64,000 nt of DNA from Aplidium turbinatum (lineage: Eukaryota > Chordata > Ascidiacea > Aplousobranchia > Polyclinidae), in assembly GCA_918807975.1 (NCBI GenBank), contig OU964929.1:18121197-18185196 (forward strand), written 5' to 3'. The notes below the pieces were generated by a model, which saw only the letters and a program-made list of their open reading frames with translations, searched no databases and was not told where the DNA came from. This document shows, in pieces, positions 32,853-44,151 of the stretch. A program made the position numbers and the translations under genes. The stretch's first letter is position 1. Each line of letters starts with the position of its first letter.

Positions 32853-33296
32853 TTTTTGCAACTGCTAAAACTGACCAATTAGAAAAAAAAATGCCAAAAT
32901 TGCACAAAACATGAAACCCTTTCTGGCAGTTTGACTGCTTTTTTGGTGAAAGATATATCTGCTTTTGTGTTGTTTACGTTCGCCCTGTTGCCAGGGGTGG
33001 ATCTAGCAAAAGACCTTGGGGGCGGGGGCATTTCAACAAAGCACAACAATGTGTAAGTCTGCATTAATCCGACCTTGCAAACACGCCATGAATGAAATTA
33101 TTTTTCTGTGTTTTAAGGGAGGCGATCGCCTACCCTTGGATTCCCCACTGCATGTTTCAAGAACAACCTGTGTGGCTTCCTTGCTTCATGAAGCAACAGA
33201 TCAGCCGATGCTCTCCATTATGCCGCATGGTGTTTATCTCTTCTCTTGTAATTCGATAACTATAATATTTGTAAAGAATTTGAGTCATCAACTGCG
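32853..33296. other. Spacer downstream of WDR83
   Basis: It holds the likely 3' UTR side of the minus-strand WDR83 gene and a possible transposon end (GCCAGGGGTGGATCTAGC near 32990). No clear polyadenylation signal was identified. Confidence 0.4.
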
Positions 33297-36200
33297 TCAA
33301 TCTTCGGGTAATTCATAATCTTCATTGACAAAAAGATAAATCTTATCTTCAGACGCTGCGAGCATAAAATCTTCTTCGGGGTGTAAAGAAATAGAATGGA
33401 TAGTTTTGGATTGATTTACTTTTACTCGCTCAACCACTTTAGCTTCGACTAAATCCCACATATACACAAATCCATCTTCAGACCCACTGATTACATGATC
33501 ATCTTTCTTATTTAAGCCACATTCGATCATGTACTTGGTGTTCTTATGACCAAGGTATTCTCCTGGAAGCAAAACAAAAAAATAAGTGTTACTTTTCGCA
33601 TAGCATAATAGCCTAAACCTGCTGCTAAGTCAAGGTACTATGACACTTTATAAGTCAAGAAAAAAGGACGTTGATGGAAACAAAATATTATATGATACAA
33701 TTTTGGTAAAGAAGTGATTTTCTTGAACCTTAGACAAATAAAATCTAACAACCTCACGGCATTTAACATAAAATAATAACATGAAAATTAAACTAGTAAA
33801 AATTACAGACGTTTTCGGCCATACTCATGCTAGCCCTTATTTTATGTTAAATGCGGTGTGATTGTTAGGTTTTATTTGTCAATGTTTTATGTGTTCTATA
33901 AAAAAAGTTCATAAATCTATTACCGTCCTTAAAATAGTAGAATGATTTCTCTTCAATAAACCCTCGTAAAGTTTTAAAGCAAAAACTATTGTATCCTTGT
34001 GCTTTCATGTCATAAGTGATGTATTAGTGCATGTTTTCTGTAGGACAAACCTTTCGACTGTTTTACATCAGTACAAAGGGCTAAAAGAATTGGCAAGCTA
34101 ATGACTATATAAGATATCTTTCCATTAAATGTCTCTAGTCTAGTGTCTGAAGATAAATATTCAAAGACAATGAACTACTTGCCTCATACATTTACGTTAA
34201 GGTATGTCTCTTGTATAGTAACATAAAACATTCAAAGACATTACCAAGCATCTCTCCAGTACTGATATCCAACAGGCGCAAAGTATTATCGTGGGACGAA
34301 CTTAAAATACATTGACCGTCTTTGGAAAACCGTGCACATGTGATTGCCGATCCAATGTAGTCAGTAAACATTGACCCGACACGCAAATCATATCTTCTGA
34401 CTCTTCCATCAATGCTTCCGGTTAAAATCTCATGATCTGAAACCTGATAAACCATAACACTTTAAAGATTTCAGAAGGAATAAGAATTATTAGTGCAATC
34501 TCTGGAAGTAAATCTCTTTTGTTTTCAAGGCAAAATATACTCTGCGAGACTTGTACAATTTATAGTATGTGCATAAAAGTAATTACAATAAATCTTTACA
34601 GAAGTAAATTCCGCTAAAATTCACCAAAGATGATCTTGCAGATCGGAATCGATTTTTAGATGTTTTGGATTAACTTAAATGAACATGAGTTCATCTGTTT
34701 CATAGTAATACACAGCGTATTTGTTTTCGGTTCCACCAGCAGCAGTGACCAAGGTAGAACAGTTGTGGCTGTAGTACACTCCAACCAAAATGTTAGGCAA
34801 TTAAATCCACAAAAGCTGAAGTCAATGCAATTCTAAATATATCTGTATACAAATTCCTTAACCGATTGACGTCAATAGCCACATCCTCCAAAAATCTTTC
34901 TCCATAAACTTAGCTTACTTGCAAGGAACTAATGCTATCTTTAGCTTCGTCCATGATTTGGACTGGAACGTGTTTACGCGATCTGCAGTCCCATGCACGA
35001 ACAGACGAATCTACTGACCCGGAAAGAATCACAGTCGACTCTTCATTGAATTCTACACAATTGACACGACCGGCATGGCCGCGAAATCTTCGTATAATCT
35101 GTAAACAAACTGATCACTAAAATTGTGACAAGTAAATTCAACGCTTAAACTCTTAAAGGGCGGGGAAACCCAAATTAACTTTGCGAGTTTTTTGTTTCAG
35201 CGTGATGTCATTGTGTACAACATGTGTTTTAGCAATAAAAAATCCAAATTTTGTTGCCCTCGTCTCGCTAGGGCCGCTTTTGTTTGATACCCGTTTGCGA
35301 GGTCTCGTTGCGCATCAAGCTGTGATTCTGTTCGCTGTGACGTCACAAGGTACATATAGTTGTGGCCAAAAGTTTAAGACCAGACTTGATTTATGACGAT
35401 TTTTGCATTACTTCAAAATACTGCATCAGATATAAGATGATGCATAAAGATGATGCAACTGAAACAATATATGATGCAGTATTTTGAAGTAATGCAAAAA
35501 TCGTCATAAATCAAGTCTGGTCTTAAACTTTTGGCCACAACTATATGTACCTTGTGACGTCACAGCGAACAGAATCACAGCTTGATGCGCGCGAGACCTC
35601 GCAAACGGGTATCAAACAAAAGCGGCCTTAGCGAGACGAGGGAAACAAAATTTGGATTTTTTTTTTGCTAAAACGCATGTTGTACACAATGACATCACGC
35701 TGAAACAAAAAACTCGCAAAAAGTGAATTTGGGTTTCCCCGTCCTTTAAGTTAGTTAGATAGGAGACTACGTCATCACAATGCACCTTGCTGTACTTTTG
35801 CACTCTAAATTGTATTTAAGCAACTGAACAATCCAATTCAATTTACGTAACCTGGTCTCAACTCCCTAAGTCCCTGTCCTAATACTTGGGATATTTTTTC
35901 ATTTGTTTCAGATAAATTCTTATCAAACAAACTACTGGTGGTTGCATTTCAAAGACACATCAATTGTTCACAACTTTTTAATTCTTTAGCTTTATAAATC
36001 CTTCACAGTCATGAAAATTATTTATTAACGCTCTGAACTCACTTGTCCAGTGGCAACATCCCAATATATGACAGTTTTGTCCGAACCACATGATGCAAGT
36101 TGAGAATTGTCATTGGAGCCAGCTGCATCAAGGACGTCAGATCCATGGCCAGTGTATTTCTTTATAAGCATCTCTTTTTTAGCGTTCCACAGCTTAATTG

Positions 36201-37775
36201 ATTTGTCACTACCGCAAGTCAAACAGTAGTTTCCGTCAGCTTGAAAAGTAAAACACAACAAATTTCCTACCATTTAAAAACACAATTTAACATTTTGTAG
36301 GTGAGGCTCTTTGTAGATAGAACATGATTAGTTGGTGCATACTTGTTGGCAAGTACTTCAGATATTACTTTACAAGTTAAAAAGCCTTGTTAGGTTAAAG
36401 CAACATGTTGGTAGTTTTACAAAAAAATAATATTCCATACCATTGAAACGCACAGCTCGTATGGCACCCTGGTCACATCCAATTGTTTTGATTAACTTTG
36501 TGGGAAGGATTGGCTTCGATGCTACACCAATAGGTTTAGCAGAAACTGTTTAAAGAAATTGAAAATTAGTTAATTTATTAACTAATAAAATCTTGACAAA
36601 TTCATGTTATAACTGTCATCCGTATTTACATAAATATATGTACTTTGAGTCAAATTAGCAAGTGTGACTGTATAACAGGTGAAATTGTTCTGGATAGAGA
36701 AGCTTGCTATTTTCAATAACCGGACAACTGAGGATTGTCTTCAGTTTCCAAGGAAATAAAAAACTTTGAGAATTGTACAGTATAGGCTACAAAGATCAAA
36801 CACTTCAATGAGAAAAGGTATGCTCGATGCTGGTATATGTACTGATCCGATTTAAATGAAAGAAAAAGAAAAAAGAAGCCATATTACGTGTTGCTCAGTC
36901 TACACTAAAGAGAATTTTGCACTTTCCAATTACCATAATCACATAAAAACTTTACTCTGTCAATTTTAGTGACTGAGCCTGCATCAGTAGTTCATAGCCT
37001 CTGTAAGTACCGGTAGTAAGTAAGTACATATGCAAACTGCCAGAAATAATCTTGCAAAGAAGCTTTTCAACCCTAATACAAAACTTTGACATCTTTTTAT
37101 TTTCTAGAGTTACCATGCATTCTCTCTTTTTAATGAAAATATTTTGTCTTTGAAAGACATTCAAAAGTGCCCAAGCGTCTTCTAGTTAGCATCTTAGACA
37201 ATTTAAGACTAACGAATAGTTTTCTTTTTATCTCACTTAGCCTGCCAGATGGAATTATTTTCAGTTAAAATTAACATTTTGACTGCAATTTTGTTTTTGA
37301 ATATATAGTTCTTCTGTTCGGTGGCTTCCCCAGTGCACAACATAATAATGTGCGGAATGGCCCGTTTCGGTGAGTCCGATTCGGTGAGTCTGATTCGGTG
37401 AGTTCGATCCCTCAACGGGGGATTTTTTCAAATTTTTTTTTTAATTATCGGGTACCGTGGCCTAATTATCATTGCCGTTTTAGGGTTAGGGGTAAGAGGT
37501 TAGGAACTCACCGAATCAGACTCACCAAATCGGACTCACCGAATCGGACTCACCGAATAGTAGCAGACCCAATAATGTGGGTGGCTAATATTAAAACAAA
37601 GAATTGCTAAACGTTGTGTGCATATAAACGAATTTTTGTCAACAGTCTAAATGCGTATACCATACGTCATCTGTCCGCAAGTGGTTAACAAATAAACTGC
37701 CCAATTATAAATTGTATTTTTACCTTCAGAACCAGGCCTGTTCTGTGGATGTTGAATATCTCCCACGTACATCAT
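33297..37775 (-). CDS. WDR83: WD40-repeat protein WDR83 (MORG1) orthologue, six exons, 332 aa
   Basis: Coding exons in order: 37775-37724, 36545-36441, 36239-36043, 35098-34919, 34443-34245, 33562-33297. All introns are GT-AG and phases agree, and the lengths sum to 999 nt (332 codons plus stop). It begins MMYVGDIQHPQNRPGSE. WD repeats show CDQGA, ADGNYCLTCGSDKSIKLWN, GHGSDVLDAAGSNDNSQLAS, RRFRGHAGRVNCVEFN, SVDSSVRAWDCRSR, VSDHEILTGSIDGRVRRYDL and GSEDGFVYMWDLVE. These match human WDR83 (315 aa) blade by blade, including the RGHAGKVN and SDHEIL segments. In vertebrates the protein is a scaffold for ERK signalling and PHD3, and a spliceosome-associated factor. Introns carry a MITE, a TTAA fold-back and a 9-bp-duplication fold-back. 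Transposons do not touch coding sequence. Confidence 0.95.
33722..33899 (-). mobile_element. MITE in WDR83 intron 5 (GACAAATAAAACCTAAC family)
   Basis: Inverted ends are TTAGACAAATAAAATCTAAC and GTTAGGTTTTATTTGTC, extended inward by GCATTTAACAT/ATGTTAAATGC. The core has GTTTTCGGCCATACTCATGC. The same element lies in opposite orientation at 59607-59766. The target duplication is not resolved. Confidence 0.75.
35157..35745. mobile_element. Palindromic TTAA-flanked element in WDR83 intron 3
   Basis: Termini are AGGGCGGGGAAACCCAAATT and its inverted partner (one mismatch), flanked by TTAA at 35153-35156 and 35746-35749. TTAA duplication is the rule for piggyBac-type elements. The two ~290-bp arms are near-perfect inverted repeats all the way to the centre. 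The inner part (about 35357-35546) has AGTTGTGGCCAAAAGTTTAA at both ends next to TA, like a Tc1/mariner-type terminus. Confidence 0.8.
37353..37570. mobile_element. Fold-back element, GGTGAGTCCGAT family, copy 1 (218 bp)
   Basis: Begins CGGAATGGCCCGTTTCGG, followed by tandem TTCGGTGAGTCCGA-type units. The right arm carries the complementary CACCGAATCGGACT units about five times and ends GAATAGTAGCAGACCC. The core has AACGGGGG, a T tract and GTTTTAGGGTTAGGGG. The target duplication AATAATGTG is a perfect 9 bp (37344-37352, 37571-37579). It lies in WDR83 intron 1. Copy 2 is at 55536-55738. Confidence 0.9.
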
Positions 37776-38472
37776 TTTCAAATGGTAAAGCAGCCAAATA
37801 TATTGTCACGGTACCTATCCTAATGCTACTGATTTCACCACTAAAAATATATTAATCATGTGAGATTACATCAGACAAATACATCAGACAGAAACAAAAA
37901 CTTGTCTCTAAACTTCCACCAATAAACAAGTTTATAATAAAATAAGCAGAATTCAGTCACTGTTACATTCCACTGTATGGGTATCTGTTACAAGTACTAT
38001 TTTTAAACTACAGTACCGTAAAATTCGACTTTATAGTGAGTGACATTTCACAAGTGACACTTTTTGAAGGTCCTTTCAGGTGTCACCATAGGCAAGTTCT
38101 ACTACACCAATAAATGCAACTTTTTAAAAATATTAAAATACCTTTTAGAATTAACAATAGTAAATAATAACAGTTTGACACCTGTTCGATAACGGCCTAA
38201 ATGTCTAATTAATTCGAGTCATTGTCGCTGCTCAAGGGTGGTAAAAGGCAGAGTCCATCAACCCTTGGAGTAGAAAAGAAAAAAAAAGTTTGAACGGAGA
38301 AGACAATAAAAGTTCTAATGATATTTCAACAAAGTTATGATTTACTTTAAACGTTGTTAAAAGTACAGTGTCACATACCGGTACAGTACAACCAATGCAG
38401 TACCATATATGTGGCAGTCGCTTTGTCACATATATTGCAGGTTTATAAAGATACAAATCAAATTAATCTTAT
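37776..38472. promoter_or_regulatory. ATP23-WDR83 intergenic interval (697 bp)
   Basis: It must hold the WDR83 5' UTR/promoter and the ATP23 3' UTR, both read on the minus strand. No TATA box or repeat termini stand out. Its short length leaves open read-through or polycistronic transcription, which I cannot test here. Confidence 0.4.
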
Positions 38473-39129
38473 CTACTTTACATTATACTTTCTACGAGTC
38501 TTATATGCAATGTACGACAATTCTGCATGTTTCTTAGTAAAAGGAATTTCATCAAATGGAGCGTGATCTCCATAACAAGAAGAAAATATCTTCTTTATAA
38601 GAGTTTGAGCTCTTTTTAAACTCCAGTCAGGAAACAAAACTCGAAAAGATGTCAGAGCAGAACTTTTTACACAAGTTTGGTGATATGATTTAATTCCAGA
38701 AAGTGTAGAATTTATAATATTTTCACTAAACATGCATTCTCCACTCAAAGAAGCAGCACGGATTTCACTGCACATAACATGTTCCGGATTGTTGTAAAAA
38801 TCTACATTTGCCCGACAGTGGTCAAAAGCATGCACCAGTTCATGACTTAATAAATATTTCATTTTAGAGGTTTTTCCAGAAATACTGTGTAGCCTTTCAA
38901 AGTTGTTTTGACACAACACAACTTGATTGTTGTAAGAATCAAATCCTCCCAAAATGTTGCTGTTTTGGTGACAATCTTCAATAGCAATGTGAATTTTAGG
39001 ATCAAACGTACATCCAGCATCTTCCAGAGCAGTAAGAATCACATCAATAAATGGACTAGATTCTTCTCCTGACAATATGCTGTCTAGAACAGATCTAGTT
39101 TGACTTTTTTGAAACTTGGTATTCTGCAT
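38473..39129 (-). CDS. ATP23: Mitochondrial inner-membrane protease ATP23, 218 aa, intronless
   Basis: Single ORF starting MQNTKFQKSQTRSVLDSIL. The peptidase M76 core shows AIEDC, GGFDSYNNQVVLCQNN, then HELVHAFDHCRANVDF with the HExxH zinc site (residues about 97-101), followed by CSEIRAASLSGEC, YHQTCVKSSA and CYGDHAPFDEIPF. The same ordered blocks and conserved cysteines are found in human ATP23 (246 aa). In yeast the enzyme processes the Atp6 precursor and aids F1Fo-ATPase assembly in the intermembrane space. In animals its role is less defined. The frame is complete and unbroken. The lack of introns beside a spliced neighbour could reflect an old retrocopy or simply an intron-poor gene. 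It lies 697 bp upstream of WDR83 on the same strand. Confidence 0.95.
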   Translation of the reverse strand: MQNTKFQKSQTRSVLDSILSGEESSPFIDVILTALEDAGCTFDPKIHIAIEDCHQNSNILGGFDSYNNQVVLCQNNFERLHSISGKTSKMKYLLSHELVHAFDHCRANVDFYNNPEHVMCSEIRAASLSGECMFSENIINSTLSGIKSYHQTCVKSSALTSFRVLFPDWSLKRAQTLIKKIFSSCYGDHAPFDEIPFTKKHAELSYIAYKTRRKYNVK

Positions 39130-39436
39130 TTTTTATTTTCAAACTTTTGTCTATGTCACAAACCACTACATGTGTGGAGTAAATTTTTGAAAGGTAATAC
39201 TAATATCGCTTTACAGCAATCAAATTTGTGAAAATTATGTCACAATTTATTAAATAATTAATTGTTATGCTATTCCACAATCTGCTTAGTCATGCTAATT
39301 CAGTCTGGAAAAGTTAAAAAAAGCACATTTGAGATGAATGCTTATTCTTTACACAAGAATGTAGATGAAAGTAATGCATACAAGAGACAAGCAAAACACA
39401 CACACAAACTCAGCACACTAGGAAGCCTAATAAAGG
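39130..39436. promoter_or_regulatory. ATP23 upstream region
   Basis: AT-rich 307 bp between the ATP23 start codon and a large fold-back element. It presumably holds the promoter and 5' UTR. The last 9 bases, TAATAAAGG, are the target duplication of that element. Confidence 0.4.
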
Positions 39437-41285
39437 GCCGTCTTTAAATGTAGCAAACCTAGCAAACCTCGCAAACCTAGCAAACCTAGCAAACCTCGCA
39501 AACCTAGCAAACGTAGCAAACCTCGCAAACCACAAGGTTGCCAGATGGTATTTTTTATTGTATTCTTTTAAATTTCTTGGCTTTTTATTTATCGGGTGCA
39601 TGTTTTTTAAAACCCTTTTGAACAAGTTACTTGTTTAGTGTTGATGTCGCAGAAGTTCTATTCTCATCTATAAAAAGATATCAAAATCTCTGCTTTGTTG
39701 GGTATGGTTAGTTTTGATATAAATACATTTAAAGCAATGCCTTTGCGATCAACATTTGTGAGATAGCCTATTGCAAGTTAATATTAACGCAATATTTAGT
39801 AGTCAGACATTCGGGAATCAGTACTCCATCCCTTAGTTAGACCATGGTTGGGTGAGTTCACTAATTACTGGTTTTCTAAAAACCGGGCTGCAGACGAAAA
39901 ATAAAACTTAACTTTTGCAGACGACCGTACGTCCAGCCCTGGGCTACGCAGTGTGATACAAAACGAATAAGTGCCTAATGACAAGTTTTTGTGTGTGTTT
40001 AGAAAGTAAAGGATATTTTGTGAACGAAACCGGTTTTTCCAAGGTTTGGTCATTTGAAGTGTGTTTAAAATACCTATGTATATGCTTTGGCTCTTTTTTG
40101 GGCTACTTGCAAAAAAATGGTTTGTTTTTGGGATTGGTTTGAAACGTGTTTTGGTTGGGTAATTTTGTGGAATCTGGCAACTCTGCAAGGTTTGCTTCTT
40201 TAAATGTAGCAAACCTAGCAAACCTCGCAAACCTCACAAGGTTTGAACATTTGTACAATTACGGGAAAACATTTTTTGTTTTATGAGGTTTTCTCAGCGG
40301 GCGTCTTTAAATGTCGCGAACTCCGAATTCCTCGCAAAGCTTGAGAAGGTTTCTTCGTTTGAAAGCCTACCGCAATAGGTTTTCATAGTCTCCCTAAAGA
40401 TGATAGATTTAGACTAGCAGCAAGTAATGATAAGGTTGTCTGTAGTCTAGGCCTATCTATTTGGTGCAAACTATGAACAGTTGAAAACCTCATCGGCCAT
40501 CAATTTATTGTAGAAACCTTTCTCAAGATTTGCGAGGTTTGCTATATTTAAAGAAGCAAACTTTGTAAAGTTGCCAGATTCCACAAAATTACCCAGCTAA
40601 AAACACGTTTCAAACCAATTTTTTTTTGCAAGTACCGTAGCCCAAAAAGGAGCCAAAGCATAGGCATTTTAAACACACTTCAAATGACCAAAACTTTTGG
40701 AAAAACCGGTTTCGTTTACAAAATATGCCTTACATTCTAAACACACACAAAAACTTGTCATTAGGAACTTCTTCCTTTTGTGTCACACGGCGTAGCCCAG
40801 GAACTACGGTCACCTGCAAAAGTTAAGTTTTATTTTTCGTCTGCAGCACGGTTTTTAGAGAACCACTGATTAGTGAACTCACCCAACCATGGTCTAAGGG
40901 ATTAAGTACTGATTCTCGAATGTCTGACTACCAAATATAAATTGCGTTAATATTACCTTTCAAGTTTCAACATCTCACAAATGTTGATCGCAAAGGCATT
41001 GCTTTAAACGTATTTATATCAAAACTAACCATAACCAACAAAGCAGAGATTTTGATATCTTTTTACTGATAAAAATAAGACATCAACACTAAACAAATAA
41101 CATAATCAAAAGGGCTTTTAAAAAAATGCACTCGATAAATAAAACGCCAAGAAAAAAAAAAAAATACAATTAAAAAAAATACCATCTGGCAACTTTGTGA
41201 TTTGCGAGGTTTGCTAGGTTTGCGAGGTTTGCTACGTTTGCTAGGTTTGCGAGGTTTGCTAGGTTTGCTACATTTAAAGACAGCC
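39437..41285. mobile_element. Giant fold-back element, CAAACCTAGC arms (1.85 kb palindrome)
   Basis: The left end GCCGTCTTTAAATGTAGC is followed by about ten tandem AAACCTAGC/AAACCTCGC units. The right end carries the complementary GCGAGGTTTGCTAG units and ends GCTACATTTAAAGACAGCC. Inward, both arms remain inverted copies for most of ~900 bp each: GGCAACCTTGTG-type words, a TTGATCGCAAAGGCATTGC block and GAGTTCACTAATTA mirrored at about 40870. The target duplication TAATAAAGG (9 bp) is exact at 39428-39436 and 41286-41294, although one base of ambiguity remains at the left border. ORFs inside (for example 39865-40230 minus) look like chance. Confidence 0.85.
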
Positions 41286-41294
41286 TAATAAAGG

Positions 41295-41868
41295 CAGGGT
41301 TATCGAGTAGAAACCCCTTTAAAAAATGAAGCAAATTACTGTCAATGCAGCACAGCAGAGAGTTGTTGCATCAGCATTAGGTCAAAACAATGCAATATAT
41401 ATACTTAACCATAATATAAATTTGCTACCAAAAACATTTAAATTTTAGAGGCTCCTACTATTATATTGGTCAGTGGTTAAGAACTCAAATGAAGATGAAG
41501 CGTTGGTTCAGCTCTCAGGGCTATGCTCAATTGCTTGCCAGATGTTTCGTCCCTGAGATCTTTCGGCCTGGCTTTTCAGTCCTACAAGACATCAGCTACT
41601 GTTGCAGAAAGCGCGAGATTACGAGTAACAAACCATCGTGACCGAAACAACATTCTATTTGAAGTTGGGAAGAGTCGAAACAACTTGTGCAGTGATTGTT
41701 AATTGTTTTGTTTCTGCGGACTTGACTTAGGCTACTGAATGTTCTTCACATTTGCGTCATCTAAACCTCACTCATATAAAAGAACATAATCTCACACTAG
41801 TTTAAATTTGTTTTAAACTAATTACAATTCATGATAGCACTACGCTAATCCATCATAGCGGCTTTGAA
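41295..41868. other. Spacer, nothing recognised
   Basis: No coding, terminal repeats or RNA signal that I can support between the fold-back and the SINE. Confidence 0.4.
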
Positions 41869-42098
41869 CCAATGACGCAGGGACGGTCACCGAGATTGAC
41901 AAAGTAAAGTTTCACTTTGCTATGAAAGTGTGGTTGTCTGTGAATTATTCCATCCAATAGGTGCCACTGAATGGAGAGAAGTTCTAAAATTGCATTGCTC
42001 AAGCGTACTCCCTGAAAGTTAAACCAGCGCCATTTGATCTTGCAGATTCTTCTTGTGTAAAGTCAGGCGCTAATTAACCAACTGAGCTATCGGGGCAA
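41869..42098 (-). mobile_element. tRNA-derived SINE copy, 5' half
   Basis: On the minus strand it begins GCCCCGATAGCTCAGTTGGT (box A TAGCTCAGTTGG), with box B-like GGTTTAACTTTC. The body words TTGAGCAATGC, CTCTCCATTCAGTGGCACC and TCTCGGTGACCGTCCCTGCG are shared with the copies at 46714-49518 and 50858-51103. The 3' tail seen elsewhere is missing here. Confidence 0.8.
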
Positions 42099-42705
42099 GT
42101 ATCAAGACAACAATAAGTTGTCATTGTGTTAGAATGACCATTTGGCAGAACATAAGGCATTTGTTTTATGTTCGCTATTAATGTATTCACTATTATTCAC
42201 TAAATTTTTAAACGCTACAAGACCTATGTGTGATTCAAATCCTTCTTGCAAAGTTAATCATATCCCAAACGTATTGAAATCAAATTTGAAAACGTTTGAA
42301 GTAATTTGCTTTGACAAAGTATCATACAAACTTAACAAGTAGTACTTTGTTCGATGATATAAATCATTGCAACCTTGTTTGTAATGCTTGTCTACATACG
42401 ATACCGGTACCGTAGTTGTTATTAAAGTGTCAGTCTATTAAACATTTTTGCCACATCATCCCTCAAGTCACCAAATTTTCATCATACTTTGGAGTTCAAG
42501 AGACTTTTCATCTCTAGTCAACTTCGAACAAAATAAGATCCGAACCGCAGTAATCTGTTAATATCCACAATCAAAAAATGTGGCAATTTCTGAAGTGCTG
42601 AGAGATCTCTGGGATGAAATATCTGGCACCCGCTTAATCTCGGTAACCGTCCCTGCATCAAAAGCTTCTACAAATATGTAAAACTACCAGGAATTACCTA
42701 TGAGC
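42099..42705. other. Spacer, nothing recognised
   Basis: A 66-codon ORF at 42142-42342 has no recognisable motif. No repeat termini. The last 8 bases are the next element's target duplication. Confidence 0.4.
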
Positions 42706-43862
42706 AGAGATGGGCGTGATCTTCAAGATCACTTTTTTTTTGGTGATCTTGATCTAAGATCACTTTTTTTTGTGTGATCTTGAAGAACAATAAGATCAAG
42801 ATCACTTTAAAATTGAATTTTACTTCCTACATAGAGGCATTTTTTTAGAACTAGTACTGTACAAAGTAGTTAGTGGCAACTACTAACATTAAGCCACTGT
42901 TAATATGATATGTGCCCAACAATAGACCATTTAAAGTCTCCATCAAATCTGGTCAGTGTTGCCATTTCAAAATTGAAAAAGTTTTCTGTTCAACTTCCGT
43001 GTACTTTATGTTGACGTATAATAAAAAATGCTTTAATGTGAATTTTAAAGAAATGTTTGCTTTTATTGACCCAATTTTAGATGTTTCAAAAGTCTAGAAT
43101 GGCGGTGTTAAAAAATCTGGATTCTAGCCGACTTTGGTCATGTAAAGTGGTTTATTGCAGCAAATCAACCAGACCAAGACTTGTTTAGGGTCTGAGTATG
43201 GAGCGGTTTGTCGGACCGCAAACCTCTGAACTTTTTTGGTAGCAGACAACAGTATCAAAGTTGCCAGGTGGGTAAATGGTGCAATAAACATTTACTTAAT
43301 GCAGTGAAAGTTAAAACTACTTAGTAACACGAATAAAAACTCCCACATGAACCAGACAAAAATTTGGTAAAAAATGATGCGGTTTAAACTTTATTTTTAT
43401 TTATTTATTATAAATAAAAAGTATAAGACTAATTGCAAATTTTGCGACTTTTCAGAACTACTGTAATTAACCTCGGCCTTGGGGGTGACGTTGCGATTCT
43501 AAGCAAACTACGTCAACAATTGATAGGCCTATAATAGCAACAGTCACTAACTTATTACAATTCTTAGGCCAGCGATCGAGTAGTTAAAAGTAAAAGTTAG
43601 CAATACCAACTATATACCTTTACCCAGATTGCTTATAGTTATTATTTTTTGCAACGTCATTGATCAAAAACTTCATTTTTTTTTCAAGTACACAAAAAGT
43701 GATCTTGAAAGTGATCTTGATCTTCAAGATCACGATCTTGATCTTGATCTTGATCTTCAAGATCACATAGTTTGGTGATCTTGATCTTCAAGATCACCTA
43801 TTCTTGGTGATCTTGATCTTGATCTTCAAGGTCACCAATACTGGTGATCTTGCCCATCTCTG
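42706..43862. mobile_element. hAT-like element with GATCTTGATCTTCAAGATCAC end arrays
   Basis: Ends are CAGAGATGGGCGTGATC and GATCTTGCCCATCTCTG. The target duplication CCTATGAG is perfect at 42698-42705 and 43863-43870. Sub-terminal arrays of GTGATCTTGATCTTCAAG units run to about 42800 on the left and from about 43698 on the right. The middle is AT-rich without a transposase. Confidence 0.88.
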
Positions 43863-44151
43863 CCTATGAGTATGAAAGGCTTTGTCAGTCTGAGGATAAA
43901 GTAGCCTTGCAAAAACCAACCAACTTTCAAAGAGCTGTTATGGTACCGGTACAGACCGCATGCACAGTAGGCTACACAAAGTAACTACACAAAAAACTGC
44001 ACCAGGTAGGCCTACAGCGTAAGTATTTGTACGCTAGAAGTATCAACCGGCAAAATAAAATTCTGTTTTGGGCTCCTGTTTTTGCTAAGGATTTTAGACT
44101 CAGGCTGCACTCGGATTCTCCCATTCCCCCAGCTCCGGTACATCTAAATAC

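Noticed and set aside
39455-39535. CAAACCTAGC/CAAACCTCGC array as a coding repeat (minus-strand ORF 39410-39625 with FARFARFARFA)
   Set aside because: The frame is just the tandem array of a fold-back arm. The mirrored array at 41215-41270 shows structural, not coding, origin.
39865-40230. 121-codon ORF on the minus strand
   Set aside because: It lies wholly within one arm of the 1.85-kb palindrome, shows no domain and is not preserved in the opposite arm.
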